Assembly: GCA_947311845.1 (NCBI GenBank)
Contig: CAMZMU010000069.1
Span: forward strand, 11,320,351-11,384,350
From: Poa pratensis
Lineage: Eukaryota; Streptophyta; Magnoliopsida; Poales; Poaceae
DNA: 64,000 nt
Reading direction: 5' to 3'
Part shown: in pieces, positions 33,701-45,295 of the stretch
Numbering within the stretch: the first letter of the stretch is position 1
Layout of the letters: each line of letters opens with the position of its first letter
Position numbers and translations under genes: made by a program
Notes under the pieces: model-generated
Database searches by the model: none
Told to the model about the DNA's origin: nothing
What the model saw: only the letters and a program-made list of their open reading frames with translations

Positions 33701-36700
33701 AGATTCATGTAAGCATTTTATACCACTACCACATGCATAGCATTTTTCTGGTCCAACCAAACACCAATCAACTTATTTGACAACTCTCCAAACAGATATA
33801 AGTGAAGCAAGAGAGTACTTTCTTCAAAAGAAACTGAAAGCTCTAACAAGAGATACATGAAAAACTGAGAGCTAACAGCAATAACAGCAACTAGACAGGA
33901 ATACTCAACAAGTATAAGTGAAGCACAAGAGTATTCTAATGAAAAAGTGGAGCGTGTCTCTCTCCCAAACATGAATGCTAGGATCCAACAAGTATAGCAC
34001 AGCAAACAAAACAAAACAAAACAAACTGAAAACAAAAACACACTGACGCTCCAAGGAAGAGTACACTAGTATGAAGCAATAAAAATATAGCACCATTAGA
34101 GATGACCTGATAATTTGTAGATGAAGAAGGGGATGCCTTGGGCATCCCCAAGCTTAGATGCTTGAGTCTTCTTGAAATATGCTGGGGAGGTAAGCCTCCC
34201 CAAGCTTAAGCTCTTCACTCTTCTTGATCATGTAATATCATTCTCCTCTATCAACACTTGAAAACTTCCTTCACACCAAAACTTAACAGCTTTTCTCATT
34301 AGCAGGTTAGTGCACTAAAAGATAATACTTCAAAGTTCTAGCAAAGACAAACTCACAAGCCAACTATTTTAAACATTAGCCACTGTTACTAGGCTCAAGT
34401 GGGCACTTTTACACGAAAAGAAACCACTTAAAAACTTGTAAAAGAGAGAATGCAAAATAAAAGACAGAATCTGTCAAACCAGAACAGTCTGTAATGACGA
34501 ATTTTTTCGAGGCACTTACGATGCTCAGATGAAAAACTTTTGAAATAATGAAAGTTGCGTAACATCATCAGGAACATGCACAAAAATTTCAGCATTTTTC
34601 GATTTTTTCTGATTTTCTACTGAATTAAACGGTGACGAACAGCAATCTGTCCCAATGCAGTCCCGAAAATAAAAACCAACTTTGCATTAGTAACTCTCCT
34701 TGGCACAACAAAACAGCAAATAAAGATACAAAGGAGTTGCTACAGAGGTAAACAAGCATCCTTGACTCAAGAAAACAAAAATAAAACAGCAAATAAAAAC
34801 ATGGGTTATCTCCCAGAAGTGCTTTTCTTTAATGCCTTTGAGCTAGGCATGAAGAGATGCATCAAGTATTGTCAAGACCAGAAACATCAAGGTTCCCAAA
34901 AGCTTCAGATAAATCATAATTCACAACAAGAGGGGTGTACCAAGCATTTTTTTAACTTTCTCCCCCTTGTTGCTTAAAAGTTCGAACCTTAACCTTAGGA
35001 GATGAAACAAAATAAGAAGAACCAGACATGATGAGCAAACCGAAATAAACTAGATGCAGGAATTTAATTTTTTTTTGGGTTTTTGATTTTTAACAGCAAG
35101 CAAAACAAAACTAAAACAAGACAAAAAACAAAGTAAAGAGATTGGAACTGAGAGACTCCCCTTTCCAATAGCCTCCAAGTCCCCGGCAACGGCGCCAGAA
35201 AACAGCTTGATGGCTACATGTTGGTGAACCCCAAGAGGAAGGTTATGATGTAGACAGCAGAAGTTTTCCCTTGAATAATCTACCCAAGGTTATCAATCCA
35301 GTAGGACTTGATGATCTATCGGAAGGTTGTTGATGTTGACTCCCCATGGCGCTAGGGAGCTTGCATCAACGTGAAATCTGCACAGACACAAACCAGAATT
35401 TTGCCCAACACGAAACAGAGAGGTTGTCAATCTCTCCGGTCTTGTAGAAACAAAGAGTTAAACGTATGGTGTGGAAAACAGCAAGAAAAATAGCAAGTAA
35501 CAGGAAACAGATGATTGCAGTAGGTTGTGTAAACAGTATGAAGAAATTGGACCAGGGTCCACAGTTCACTAGTGGTGTCTCTCTCAGAACAGATAACTAG
35601 CATGTTGGGTAAACAAATTACAGCTGGGCAATTGATAAATAGAGAGGGCATAACAATGCAATACATGCCAAGATGTCTACTATGAAATCTAGTTAGGCAT
35701 TACAACAAAGTACATAGACCGTTATTCCAACAGCATCTATGCATAAATAATCCACCTTCAAGGCAGCATCCGCATCCCATTCAGTATTAAGTTGCTAACA
35801 ACAGATTATTGCATGAAGTAAAGTGTGTAATGTAATCAATACAAGTGCCCTTGGACACTGCACCAATGTTTTATCCCTAGTAGAGACCTTTCTGTCACTG
35901 ATCCAGATATCTAGAGACTGAACCCACTATCGAGCATAAATACCCCTCTTGGAGTCACAAGCATCTACTTGGCCAAAGCATCTACTAGCAACGGAGAGCG
36001 TGCAATATCAAGAGCACATAGATAAACAACTTGAATAAACATGGTATCAATATTCATCGGATCCCAGCAAACACAACATCTAGCATTACAATAAGATGAT
36101 CTTGATCATGTTAGGCAGCTCACAAGATCTAAACATGGAAGCACAAGGTAGAGAGACAACCATCTAGCTACTGCTATGGACCCGTAGTCCAAGGGTGGAC
36201 TACTCACACATCACTCCGGAGGCAGGCATGGTGATGTAGAGCCCTCCGGTGATGATCTCCCCTCCGGCAGGGTGCCGGGAAGAGCTTCAGAACTCCTCCG
36301 ATCTGAGATTGACGATGACGACCGCGACGGAACTTTTCGTGGAATATGATCGACCGTAATAGGGTTTTCGCGTCGCGGAGAATATATAGCGAAGAGGCGG
36401 CGTCGGTGGCTGAGGGGGGCCACCACGCCATAGGGGGGCGTGGGCCCACCCTGGGCCGCGCCCTAGTGTGGCGTGGCCCCCTGGTGGGTCTGCTCCGACT
36501 CCCCTTTGGACTCCGTGATCTCCTCGTGATATTATTGACGATGTCTTTTGTTTCGTCCAATTTCGAGAATATTTTCTTAATAGATTTTCTGAAACCAAAA
36601 ACAGCAGAAAACAGGGAACTGACACTGTGGCATCTTGTTAATAGGTTAGTCTCAGAAAATGCATAAAAATGATATGAAGTGTAGCCAAAACATGTAACAA

Positions 36701-36756
36701 TTGATATAATAACAGCATGGAACATCAAAAATTATAGATACGTTTGAGACGTATCA
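30716..36756 (-). mobile_element. Complete non-autonomous gypsy (Athila-type) element A1, TSD GTGCC
   Basis: LTRs of 1567 bp (30,716-32,282) and 1549 bp (35,208-36,756) begin TGATACGTCTC and end ...ATCA on the minus strand, flanked by GTGCC at 30,711-30,715 and 36,757-36,761. A primer site complementary to tRNA-Asp (TGGCGCCGTTGCCGGGGA) lies next to the right LTR near 35,180-35,197, and an AAGCTTGGGGATGCT purine-rich tract next to the left LTR. The 2.9-kb interior has no protease, reverse transcriptase or integrase. The LTRs are almost identical; the main difference is a block of about 21 bases present at 31,384-31,410 and missing near 35,882. This suggests a recent insertion. It would rely on a related autonomous element. 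Confidence 0.95.
34862..35029 (-). pseudogene. Miniature gag remnant of element A1
   Basis: From the ATG at 35,029: MSGSSYFVSSPKVKVRTFKQ and QGGES, then a single-base loss creates a stop within GAAAGTTAAAAAAATGC. In another frame the C-terminal piece VNYDLSEAFGNLDVSGLDNT ends at 34,862. The first part matches the N-terminus and the last part the C-terminus of the 236-residue gag at 50,225-50,935, so the middle (about 170 residues) is deleted. Not functional. Confidence 0.8.
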
Positions 36757-37320
36757 GTGCCTGCCGATTATGATGTCAATTAACCGTTTGCTAGAGCTAG
36801 AGCTGATCTTTTCTTCTTCAAAGAGGATATATCCAATTCCTTGTCTCCACTCTCACCTCTTTTGGAGAGATCATCGGTTTAACCGCCAATTGTCACAAAA
36901 GTTCGGCTGCTCCATTCGTTGTGAGGGGTTTGATCAACATGATATTCTTCGAGATACCTTGGCCTACCTCTTAGCATCAGTACAATTGACTTTCGACCGC
37001 TTGAAGATAAAATTGTCGGGAAGATTGCAACGGGCACTTAGAAAAATGTCAACATGACTGTGGGCGGCTTGTGCTTGTGTGCTCGGTCCTCACCTCTCAA
37101 GCCATATATCACCTCACCTCTCTTGGCATTCCGGGGGAGGTTCTCAAGCGGATCACCGCCCTTCAGCGACAACGGTTATATATTATGTCTGTTGCCAAAT
37201 ATATTGGAAACGACATCAGCAGCGGAGATAGGGACACAGACTCTTTCTCCGTTTCCGTTAAGGGTTTTGACCCGCTTCCAATGTGTTGTTTTGTACGAGT
37301 GGCATCCGCCACGGATACGT
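36757..37320 (+). pseudogene. Paralogous segment copy 2, right part, with a LINE reverse-transcriptase scrap
   Basis: 36,757-36,835 continues copy 2 (GTGCC.GCCGATTATGATG...CTTCTTCAAAGA, compare 18,655-18,716). Between about 36,980 and 37,150 the plus strand reads GRLVLVCSVLTSQAIYHLTS followed by LGIPGEVLKRITALQRQ, which is the conserved stretch after the catalytic core in L1 reverse transcriptases (AGRLxLVxSVLxSxPIYxL). Frameshifts interrupt it upstream. The following VAKYIGNDIS...FDPLPMCCFVRV part is unrecognised. Confidence 0.5.
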
Positions 37321-37930
37321 GCTCCGTTGGCCTCCTGAAAGCATCCAACTGGTGTGACCATCCGGCACGCCGCAGAACAAATGTGAATTCGCCGTCTCGC
37401 CGGTCGCTGGCGACTGACCATGCCGGTCATGGTCGAATCTAAAAGTTGTTCACACGTTTTAGAACAGGCCGTTTGTAATATAATACTCGTATATATACAC
37501 TTGAACAATACTAATACAGATTAGATCTTTCTCGTAAAAAAGTAAAATACAGATTAGATCTTAGTCAAACTGTGCATGAGACTGCATTTTTTACCTTCAC
37601 AAGTTGGAATTCAGCTCGACGTTGCGTCAGATATGAGCTCAAATCGTCAACGGAACGGTGATTAACCCAAGCAGTGGACGGGTCTTTGGGTCTTGCAATT
37701 TGGACATGAAAACGACAATTGTGTGGAAAAAAGTCCCTACTCAGCCAGGCAACGTGATGACCCGTCCGTTGCACTCGTAAATTATACTGCACGTTAAATT
37801 TATGTCTGTGATTTCAATCCGGGTGGTCCGTGTGATACCGTGCTATGCATTGATGGCCTATGAAGACACCAGGGCATCGTCCCTTACCGTGCTACAGAAC
37901 GGAGTAATTGGCCGATTAAAAAGTGCTCAA
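37320..37930. repeat. Paralogous segment, copy 3, left part
   Basis: Begins TACGTGCTCCGTTGGCCTCCT and follows copy 1 to GTAATTGGCCGATTAAAAAGTGCTCAATGG (compare 19,290-19,320, where the hAT element interrupts copy 1). It is more diverged than copies 1 and 2 are from each other. Confidence 0.85.
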
Positions 37931-38105
37931 TGGTAGCTATGGCGTGTTACTCGTTGAAAGATACGATTAGGTCGATCCCGTGTTCTCATGTTCCATGGGC
38001 TCGAGAGACGGGAGAGAGAAGATGCGAGATGTAAGCAGAAAATAGTGTGGTAGCTATGGCGTGTTACTCGTTGAAAGATACGATTAGGTCGATCCCGTCT
38101 TCTCA
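37931..38105. repeat. Tandem repeat of about 118 bp, second unit split by an insertion
   Basis: TAGCTATGGCGTGTTACTCG recurs at 37,933 and 38,051; the second unit is cut at TTCTCA by the element at 38,106 and resumes after 39,386 with TCATGTTCCATGGGCTCGAG. Confidence 0.9.
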
Positions 38106-39386
38106 GGATGACTCCAACGGAGCGACGCATCGAGTCCGCGCGCGTCCGTCCCCATCCGCGCGAGCCAAAAACACGGCCCAACGGGGCGACGCAAATGGAC
38201 CGCGCGTCCGTTCTCCTGTCCGCCGCGACCCATTCGTGGCCCAAATTTGGGCCAGGTTTGCGTCGGTCGCGGATGCGCGCGGACCGCAATTGTGTCCTCC
38301 TCTAGTCCACCCCTGGCCCGCGTATCAGAGGCAAAATCCACACTTCGCTCTCCCAAACCCCATTCGAGCTCCTACCCTAGCCATGGCTGCCGCCGCCAAG
38401 TTCGCCACTTTGCTAGCCACTGAGGAGGAGCGCGAACTCGATTTCGCGCCCGAAGTTCCAAAGAAGCCAAAGAAGGAGCTCACGCCGGAGGAGGAGGTTG
38501 AAGGAGGACAAGGCTCGCCGCCGCCAAGAAGGCGGCCGACGAGCAGAAGGGCCAGGACAACGAATCTGACCTCGTGTCCAGGGCCGCGACCGCAGCCCTC
38601 CTCCTGATTGGAATGGTACCGCCCGTGGGAGCGGCCGCGGCCATGACTGCGGCGGCCAGCTCCAATGGCTAGCTCCAAAAGGACAAGTCATGTGATAAGA
38701 AGGAGGAGAAGAGAGAAAAGGAACGCCAAGAGAGAGAGAGGTCGCTGCCAAGCTCTACTTCGAATTGCAGAAGAAGAAGCTAGATATAGAAGAGGAAAAT
38801 GCTCGGACAAGAGCCCGGGAAGCAGAGGCAAGAGGCAAGGAGGCCGATGTGAAGGGTAAGGACCTTGAGCTCGCCCTACGCCAAGAGGAGGCCAGGATCA
38901 TGGACATGGATCTCTCGGTCTTCACTCCTACGAAGAAGGCCTACTACCTCAAGAAGCAAAGGTACTACATGGATCGAGAGTGATCACTTCTCGGTCGTTT
39001 TAGAAATGTTGCATGCCGGCATTGAACAATGGGCTAGATGGCCGAAACAACATGGCCTAGATGGCCGAAAAAACATGGCCAATGAGGCCCGGATTTTGGT
39101 GTTGTATGCCGGCATATTAATATTCTTTTGGTACAATATGCTATGGTTGATTTACTATGTCAATCTATGTTTTATTTGATTGTTTAGATGATTAAATGTG
39201 ATCAAATTTGTGAAATTGATCAAAATACTCCAAAACCCTCAAAACCCTGGACGCGGCGGACTCAATGTGTCGGCCCCGTTGGGCGCAGTGGTCAGAAAGG
39301 AGCGGACGTGGGCCAGACGCGCGTCCGTTTGCCGACCCAAACAGACAAAACACGTGTCTATTTGGGTCGGCCCGTTGGAGTCATCC
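38106..39386 (+). mobile_element. Harbinger-like element, TSD TCA, with broken coiled-coil ORF
   Basis: Inverted ends GGATGACTCCAACGG, flanked by TCA at 38,103-38,105 and 39,387-39,389. The first repeat unit (37,99x, GTTCTCATGTTCC) is the empty site and confirms the borders. No DDE transposase is present. Confidence 0.9.
38383..38983 (+). pseudogene. NAM-associated/Harbinger ORF1-like protein, frameshifted
   Basis: Starts MAAAAKFATLLATEEEREL, passes through Lys/Glu-rich sequence in shifting frames (ARLAAAKKAADEQKGQDNE, then a stop at 38,672), and ends in a charged helical segment (KKKLDIEEENARTRAREAEA) and the tail IMDMDLSVFTPTKKAYYL to a stop at 38,983. The acidic/basic helix followed by an IM-MDLS-type motif and a K-A-YY end resembles the NAM-associated C-terminal domain proteins common in grass Harbinger-type elements. 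At least two frameshifts, so not functional. Identification is by pattern and moderate. Confidence 0.5.
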
Positions 39387-40080
39387 TCATGTTCCATGGG
39401 CTCGAGAGACGGGAGAGAGAAGATGCGAGATGTAAGCAGAAAGTAGGGTGGTAGCTATGGCGTGTAATTCGTAGAAAGATGCCACTAGGTCGCCCAAGGA
39501 GAGAGTAGATTGTTTTAATGCGAATTTTTTTCTTGGGTTTTTAAATGGTATCTAATTTTTTCGATTATTTTATCTGGACAGTAACATGTGAGCTCGGGAA
39601 TCAAAACTACCATCCCATTCGCCGACAAAATCACAGCGTGTGGATCATTGTACATGTTGACAGCGCCACTTTAACCGTGATGACTACGGCCGGGGAAAGA
39701 AACCGGAATGCGATTGTTGGCGCGGGGGTCTCGTTTCAACATGTTTGGTGGGATGGAAACGCGTGCGCCGAGAGAGACCATTGAAAAGTTCATCGGAGCG
39801 GAACCGGCGATCCATGGGCACGATCTGCCTCGACCGGTCCCGCTCGTTGAAACTAGCAGGATTCGGTTCCCATCTACTAGGGCATTTACTTACTTACATC
39901 GGAGGGAGCTGCTACTGCATCATCAGGGCTAGTGGTAGCATGCCTGGCGCGACGTCGTCACCCTCCCGATCACCCGGGTCTGCCGGTACCCGGTGTCGGC
40001 GCGAAAGGCCCCGTCCATGCTCTACTCCTCTAGTGACACTGTTAAACATGCACTTGCACAGGACATAAAGAGCTGGCGCG
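39387..40080. repeat. Paralogous segment, copy 3, right part
   Basis: Continues the duplicated segment after the Harbinger-like element (AGTAGATTGTTTTAATGC near 39,505 matches 20,757; CCATTGAAAAGTTCATCGGA matches 21,558). It contains an extra 120-base stretch near 39,820-39,940 absent from copy 1. Confidence 0.85.
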
Positions 40081-41361
40081 CGGCAGGGGAAAGAAAGAAA
40101 GCAGAGCAGGGAGAGCGAGCGACCGGCGGCAGGATACCCGGAGAGAAATCCGGAGGCGGCCGGCCTCTACTACGGCCTACGGGGAAGTGCATGCTGCGCG
40201 GCGTCGTGCTCTTCCGCTCCGGGGCCGGGGAAAAAGAAGAAAGGGACAAGAGAAGGCGTGGTGGAAACTGGTGTGGAACCGGTCGACGGCGATATGATGA
40301 TGGGTGCCGGAGACGGGGCAGGCCAAATGGTCCTTGCTATCGCGCGCACTGTGCCGTTTCGTGCGGGACGAGGACGGAGAGGCCACGATGTCAAAGGTGA
40401 ACTGGTGATGATGATGGGATTACGGATGGCGCTTGTGGCGCTGTGCGTGCGTACGTGCGCGTTCTTGGAAAGGAAGTGCTGCTTGTGTGAGGACCAGGGT
40501 CGCTTCAATTATACACATTTTTCTCGTTGGCAAGTAAACAGCTTGTTTTCACACTAAGGTACCTCGCGTGAAGTTTAAATGCAACCCTCACGAGCCTCTT
40601 TTTTTTTGTACCATTAACATTGTTTAATATCAAAATTTAACAAAACAAAGAAAGAGTTCCATCAAACTAGATCAGCAAACAAAGTTCAGATCTATTTTTT
40701 AGCTATAAAAGAAAATTCCTATTTCAGTTGCTAGTACATCTCCAATGTTCATGGTGTTTGAATTCTTCCTTAGCATACCCTCGCTTCAAAATCAGAAATA
40801 GATAACAATAATTGAAATTAAATAAAAATGCTGAAGACTGATAGAGAAGCCGTGCATATTAGTCTCCGCATAATCTCTCGAAGCATCAAAAATACTTCTG
40901 CTTCATCATATAGTAATATTTACATCGGGGAGCACAAATCATTTATTCATGTTTAATATACGGAAATTCCATACATAAGAGACTTTACATGCAATAAATA
41001 AGTTGTCTATGAAAATACGAGGATGAACACACCGTCATGATGAACAACTTCTTTGTCAATCCACGTATACATGGCTAGAATATTTCACTACTTGGCGAGA
41101 TTTTATTTCTGCTCATACAACATCAGCTGAATATTTATAAATGAATGATTGAAATAATATTTATTTCAGTTGGATATGTGTCATTTTGACATGAACTTTG
41201 ACATGAATTTGGAGACAAAGCAGCGCTGATACTCCTGGAAGTGCAAAAATCTAAGTTTCAAAGAAGAATCATATATGCAAGATCCTTGGCCAAAAGGAAG
41301 GATAGCCAAGAAAGATGCCTGCTTTGGCACAGGGTGGAACTTTTTTCTTTATGCCTAGTGG
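40081..41361. other. No gene seen
   Basis: 40,081-40,400 is purine-rich and GC-rich with no supported frame; 40,560-41,240 is AT-rich. No repeat ends recognised. Confidence 0.45.
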
Positions 41362-41482
41362 CACTAGTACAGAAAAGCCTTTCTGTGGCGCACCAAAAAC
41401 CCTTTCTGTGGCGCATGGTGGGTGCGCCACAGAAAGCTCGCCACAAAAATATTATTTCTGTGGCGCACCCAGTCCGTGCGTC

Positions 41483-43150
41483 TGATGCACGTAAAATGCA
41501 TACATGAACTTTGCACTATATTACTTATATTCCATGTCATATTTGCATCATATAAGGGTTATATCACTGTTTTATAATGATTTTGGTAATATTTGACATG
41601 TTTCCTATTTTTTATGGAATTAACCCTGCGCAGGCAGAAAACCCTATTTCTATATTTTAATGTTTCAGGGACCAAACGACGTCCAAATGACCTGAAAATT
41701 TACGAGCATCAGTTTTTGGAAGGAACAAAGCATGGGAGCGAAGAGAGCAAACGAGAGGAGGCCCGAGGGCCCAGATGAGTGGGCCCACGCGGCCCAAGTA
41801 CCTGGCCGCGTGGGACCCCCCTTTTGGCCCTCGGAGCTCCGCTGCTATCGATCTTTCCTCCACTGACTCCGTTTTGACCTAAAACGTCCTATAAAAATAG
41901 TCCCCCGACGTTCTCTGGAAGGAGCGCCGCAGAAACACAGAAACACCGAAACAGAGACTTGAAGCTGCAGATTGGAGGGGGAAAACTCCGGCGGGGCGCT
42001 GCCGGCGCGGTCTCCATCTTCTCCAACGACTTCTCCACCGTCTCCATGATGAAGAGGGAGTAGTCCACCTCTGGACTATGGGTTTGTGGAAGTAACTTAT
42101 GTATCTCTCTCTCTTGAGCTTCACTAATTAGTACCGTATGAGCTACTGAACATGATTACTGTTATCTATGTAATACCTTTGTGGTGGATCTTTTTATGAG
42201 TTAATATATGTTTGAGATTGCAATGGTTTTGTTTCAGTTATGAAAGTAGATGCATGTTATGTACCCCGTTCTTATTTACTTGTCATGATCAAGCATGTTT
42301 ATGAGAGCGTGTGAGGGGGAACGTGTGCATTAGTTGGAGTAACGGGGGGTGGCTAGTGCAGTGAACGTGAGAGAAAGTTCTGCGATCCACTTGGGTATCT
42401 CTACCTTACTTTGTTGCCTCACTAGGGATAAAAAGAAATACCATGCTACCGGAGATGTGGGTGTGACCATTGCCACTACTCCATGACTAGATCTAGCATG
42501 TTCTTATTTTAACTTCATGTCATGATACTTATTGCTATACTCTGAGTTATCTTAATTACTGAGGTGTTATGATTTAGTTCGCATCTTGGTGGAGTATAAG
42601 AGAGACTAATAACCAAAAGGTCTCTATGTTAGGACGTGATGCCCATATAATTATAATTTGATATTAAACTGTTGTGTTGCAATCTCATATGTCAACTCTA
42701 GTGTTCCATTGTCTACCACTTTATTAAAGAGAAAGTGCATTTGTGAAACCATGAACCCGGTCCATTTTTAATCATAAGAAACATCTTTCCAACCACTTTT
42801 ACCACTTTTCCATTTTCTGCCATTTAAAAATCCGAAAATACAAAAACACTTTTACATCTTGCATTCATCATAAAAAACCCAAAAATATCATTTATCATTG
42901 CTACCACCATCCTTGCATATTTATTTACCACCATTGCATTTACTTTGTTTTGGAGGTAACCAAAAGAAGGATAGGAAAGATAAATCTTCACTACTGATTC
43001 CCCGAGAGTTCGATATTAAACCCTCGAGTCACCCTCGTGGGGAAAACTCGTCTTCCACTTACTACACACTCTGCACTTGGAGTCTCAACCTAACCCCGTT
43101 TACTTTTTCACGCTGGTAGCTCCTGAAGTCTATCACATCTACGGGTATCA
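41483..43150 (+). mobile_element. Solo LTR of gypsy family B, TSD GCGTC
   Basis: Begins TGATGCACGTAAAATGC and ends ACGGGTATCA, flanked by GCGTC at 41,478-41,482 and 43,151-43,155. It is collinear with the LTR at 52,151-53,895. No internal sequence remains, so it formed by recombination between two LTRs. It sits in the subterminal repeats of the CACTA element. Confidence 0.95.
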
Positions 43151-43802
43151 GCGTCACAGAAATATCACAATTCTGTGGAGCACGCCGTCCGTGCGCCACA
43201 GAATAACTTTCAGTGGCGCATCCCAGTGGCGTGTGCCACAAAAATGGGTGCGCCACAGAATTACAAACCAGTGCGACACATAATAGTTGTATATGTATTC
43301 ACAATTTACTGCTTCGCGCTGTACAAATATAGGTATATTACAGTATTTATACATAAATAATAGAAACAATAATATATTTTGACACGGTATATGAAAACAG
43401 ACACATTATACTATATCATCACATCACTTAGAGCCCAAGATACACATACATATAGTGACAAGTGCCAAATTATTGCACAAGTCTTAATTGGGGTACAAAA
43501 GTTCATCTCATGTCACACAAGTCTTAGTACAAATGAAGTTGTCACCGCCTAAACTAGGATCAAATAGATCCAAGCCGGTATGATTGAGCCTTCTTCTTGA
43601 GCGGCGCCGGGAACGGTTTGTAGCCATCTTTCGTCGTCCACGTCCTGCTGTCATTCTGCAGAGCTAGGCGTTCTTCAATCTCCCACTTAGACAACCCTGG
43701 AGATGGATTGGGATATATATTTGGTTACTAATATAAATAGAGTATGATTTATTCATCTAATTAAGTGGATAAGTCTATAATAAAGAAAATAAAGAAGCAC
43801 TT

Positions 43803-45212
43803 CTATCGAGTGAGGCAAGGCTTTCTTTTATAATACATCCTACCTATGGCATTGTGTAAGGACCCCCCTGCTGTCATGACATCTTCCACGATGATTTGCG
43901 ATAACTGCATCTGGATGCGATGGAAGTCTTCTCTAAGCTCAGCATCGGTGATTTCCCCCCTAAGTTCGGTCCATTGCTGGAGACTAGATGGCCACCTCGT
44001 TTTCTCTGCATCCCGGACAAACGCTTTAATGTGATGGAGGACGTAGAAGGCATCCTTCATGCTGCCAGGCGCCTGCTTGATGCAATGGAACCCGGTCCCA
44101 TGCCAGAAAATGTGTTTGTTGTCCTTCGTGAAACGTTCCCCATTCTTTTCTTTGTGGAAGTGGCCTCCCTTTTGGGCATAGCCCTCGAGAGCCTCATCGA
44201 GAACACTCTTTATTCTGGTGTAGTCTTTAAGACTCCCCGAGTCAAAATAAGTGGCAACGGATCACCTTGGGCTTAGGACGATGAGTATGCAGTACTCATC
44301 ACTGCTCAACACAATTGAAACGGAATGTTGGAAAGGATCAACAACAGAAGAAATCTATAAGAAAGCATAAGATACGACGGCGGTGACCGGATGTGTACTT
44401 ACTCGGAAAAGAAAGGCAGAAGAAGGCTGTTCTTATCCTGGTTGTTCATCATGATTCTCTGGAGGAACTCCGTGGCCATAACCCGTGTCGTTGATCCTTC
44501 CACCAGCTGGTTGTCACGCATGTAGTAGGGATCCACTACCTTGACGTACGGGGTATTATCTCTCCTGATCCTCATCACCTGGTTGAGCGCGTATAGGCGG
44601 ACCAAGTTATAGTCCAGCCGTCTATAGTGAAACAGCCTGAAGAAGTCCTCGTACGATATGAAGAACATATCCGCGGGGGCTTCATGGACGAAGTCGGCCA
44701 ATCCTTTGGCACCTTGACAGTGAACACCGGGTAATTTGGATTCTCTTCTTTAAGAAGGTTGCCCTCTAGCGTCAAGATAGCATTTTGCAAAGAGAACATG
44801 CATCCGTCTGCGAGGCGGAGCAGCTCCGGAGTCAGGATCGGTTGACCAGCTTCATGAACTCGGGTCAAGCCATCCGCACGGGGTGATACCATGTCTTCAT
44901 ACCCCCGGATAGTCGTCTTAGGAGTTGGCTTACTTCTCTTCATGTGCTTCTTTTTCTTTATCTCTGGGGATGCTGGGGTGCATCTTCTGTAGCCACATTG
45001 ATTGGGTACTTGTTGGAGCCGAAGCTGATCACTGGGGGAGGCCCTTTTTTTCCTCCCTCAATCCAAACCCTGACAGACTCACAGATGGTAGGAAAGAGCG
45101 ACGTGAGCATCTTTGTCACTGCCTGTGCAATGACTATCTGAATCATACTATTTTCCTCTATCGGTTTCTCGCCTCCTGTTCGAGAACCCCCGGCCTCGTT
45201 ATTGTCAGCCAT
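43803..45212 (-). pseudogene. CACTA ORF2, Ulp1-type cysteine protease-like, inactivated
   Basis: Starts MADNNEAGGSRTGG at 45,212; after a frameshift near 44,950 reads MKRSKPTPKTTIRGYEDMVS and continues through EGNLLKEENPNYPVFTVKVP. A further shift near 44,700 leads to FISYEDFFRLFHYRRLDYNL and VMATEFLQRIMMNNQDKNS, ending at a GTAAGT donor at about 44,400. A later exon (44,300-43,803) reads YCILIVLSPR, YFDSGSLKDYTRIKSVLDEA, FHCIKQAPGSMKDAFYVLHH and ends KPCLTR-stop. This layout matches the Ulp1/C48-like second gene of grass CACTA elements. The catalytic Asp is kept (YFDS), but the His expected before the ILIV strand and the Cys expected before FYV are replaced (Y/C and D-A), and there are frameshifts and a stop. 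Not an active protease. Confidence 0.65.
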
Positions 45213-45295
45213 GTTCGCACCTATAAGAAAAAAACGTCGAAGTTAGTACACCAAATATAAGAAAAAAATCACTTAATTAAGTACTAAGATACCCC

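Noticed and set aside
38047..38607. 186-residue plus-strand frame
   Set aside because: It starts in the tandem repeat outside the Harbinger-like element and crosses its end, so it cannot be an ancestral gene.
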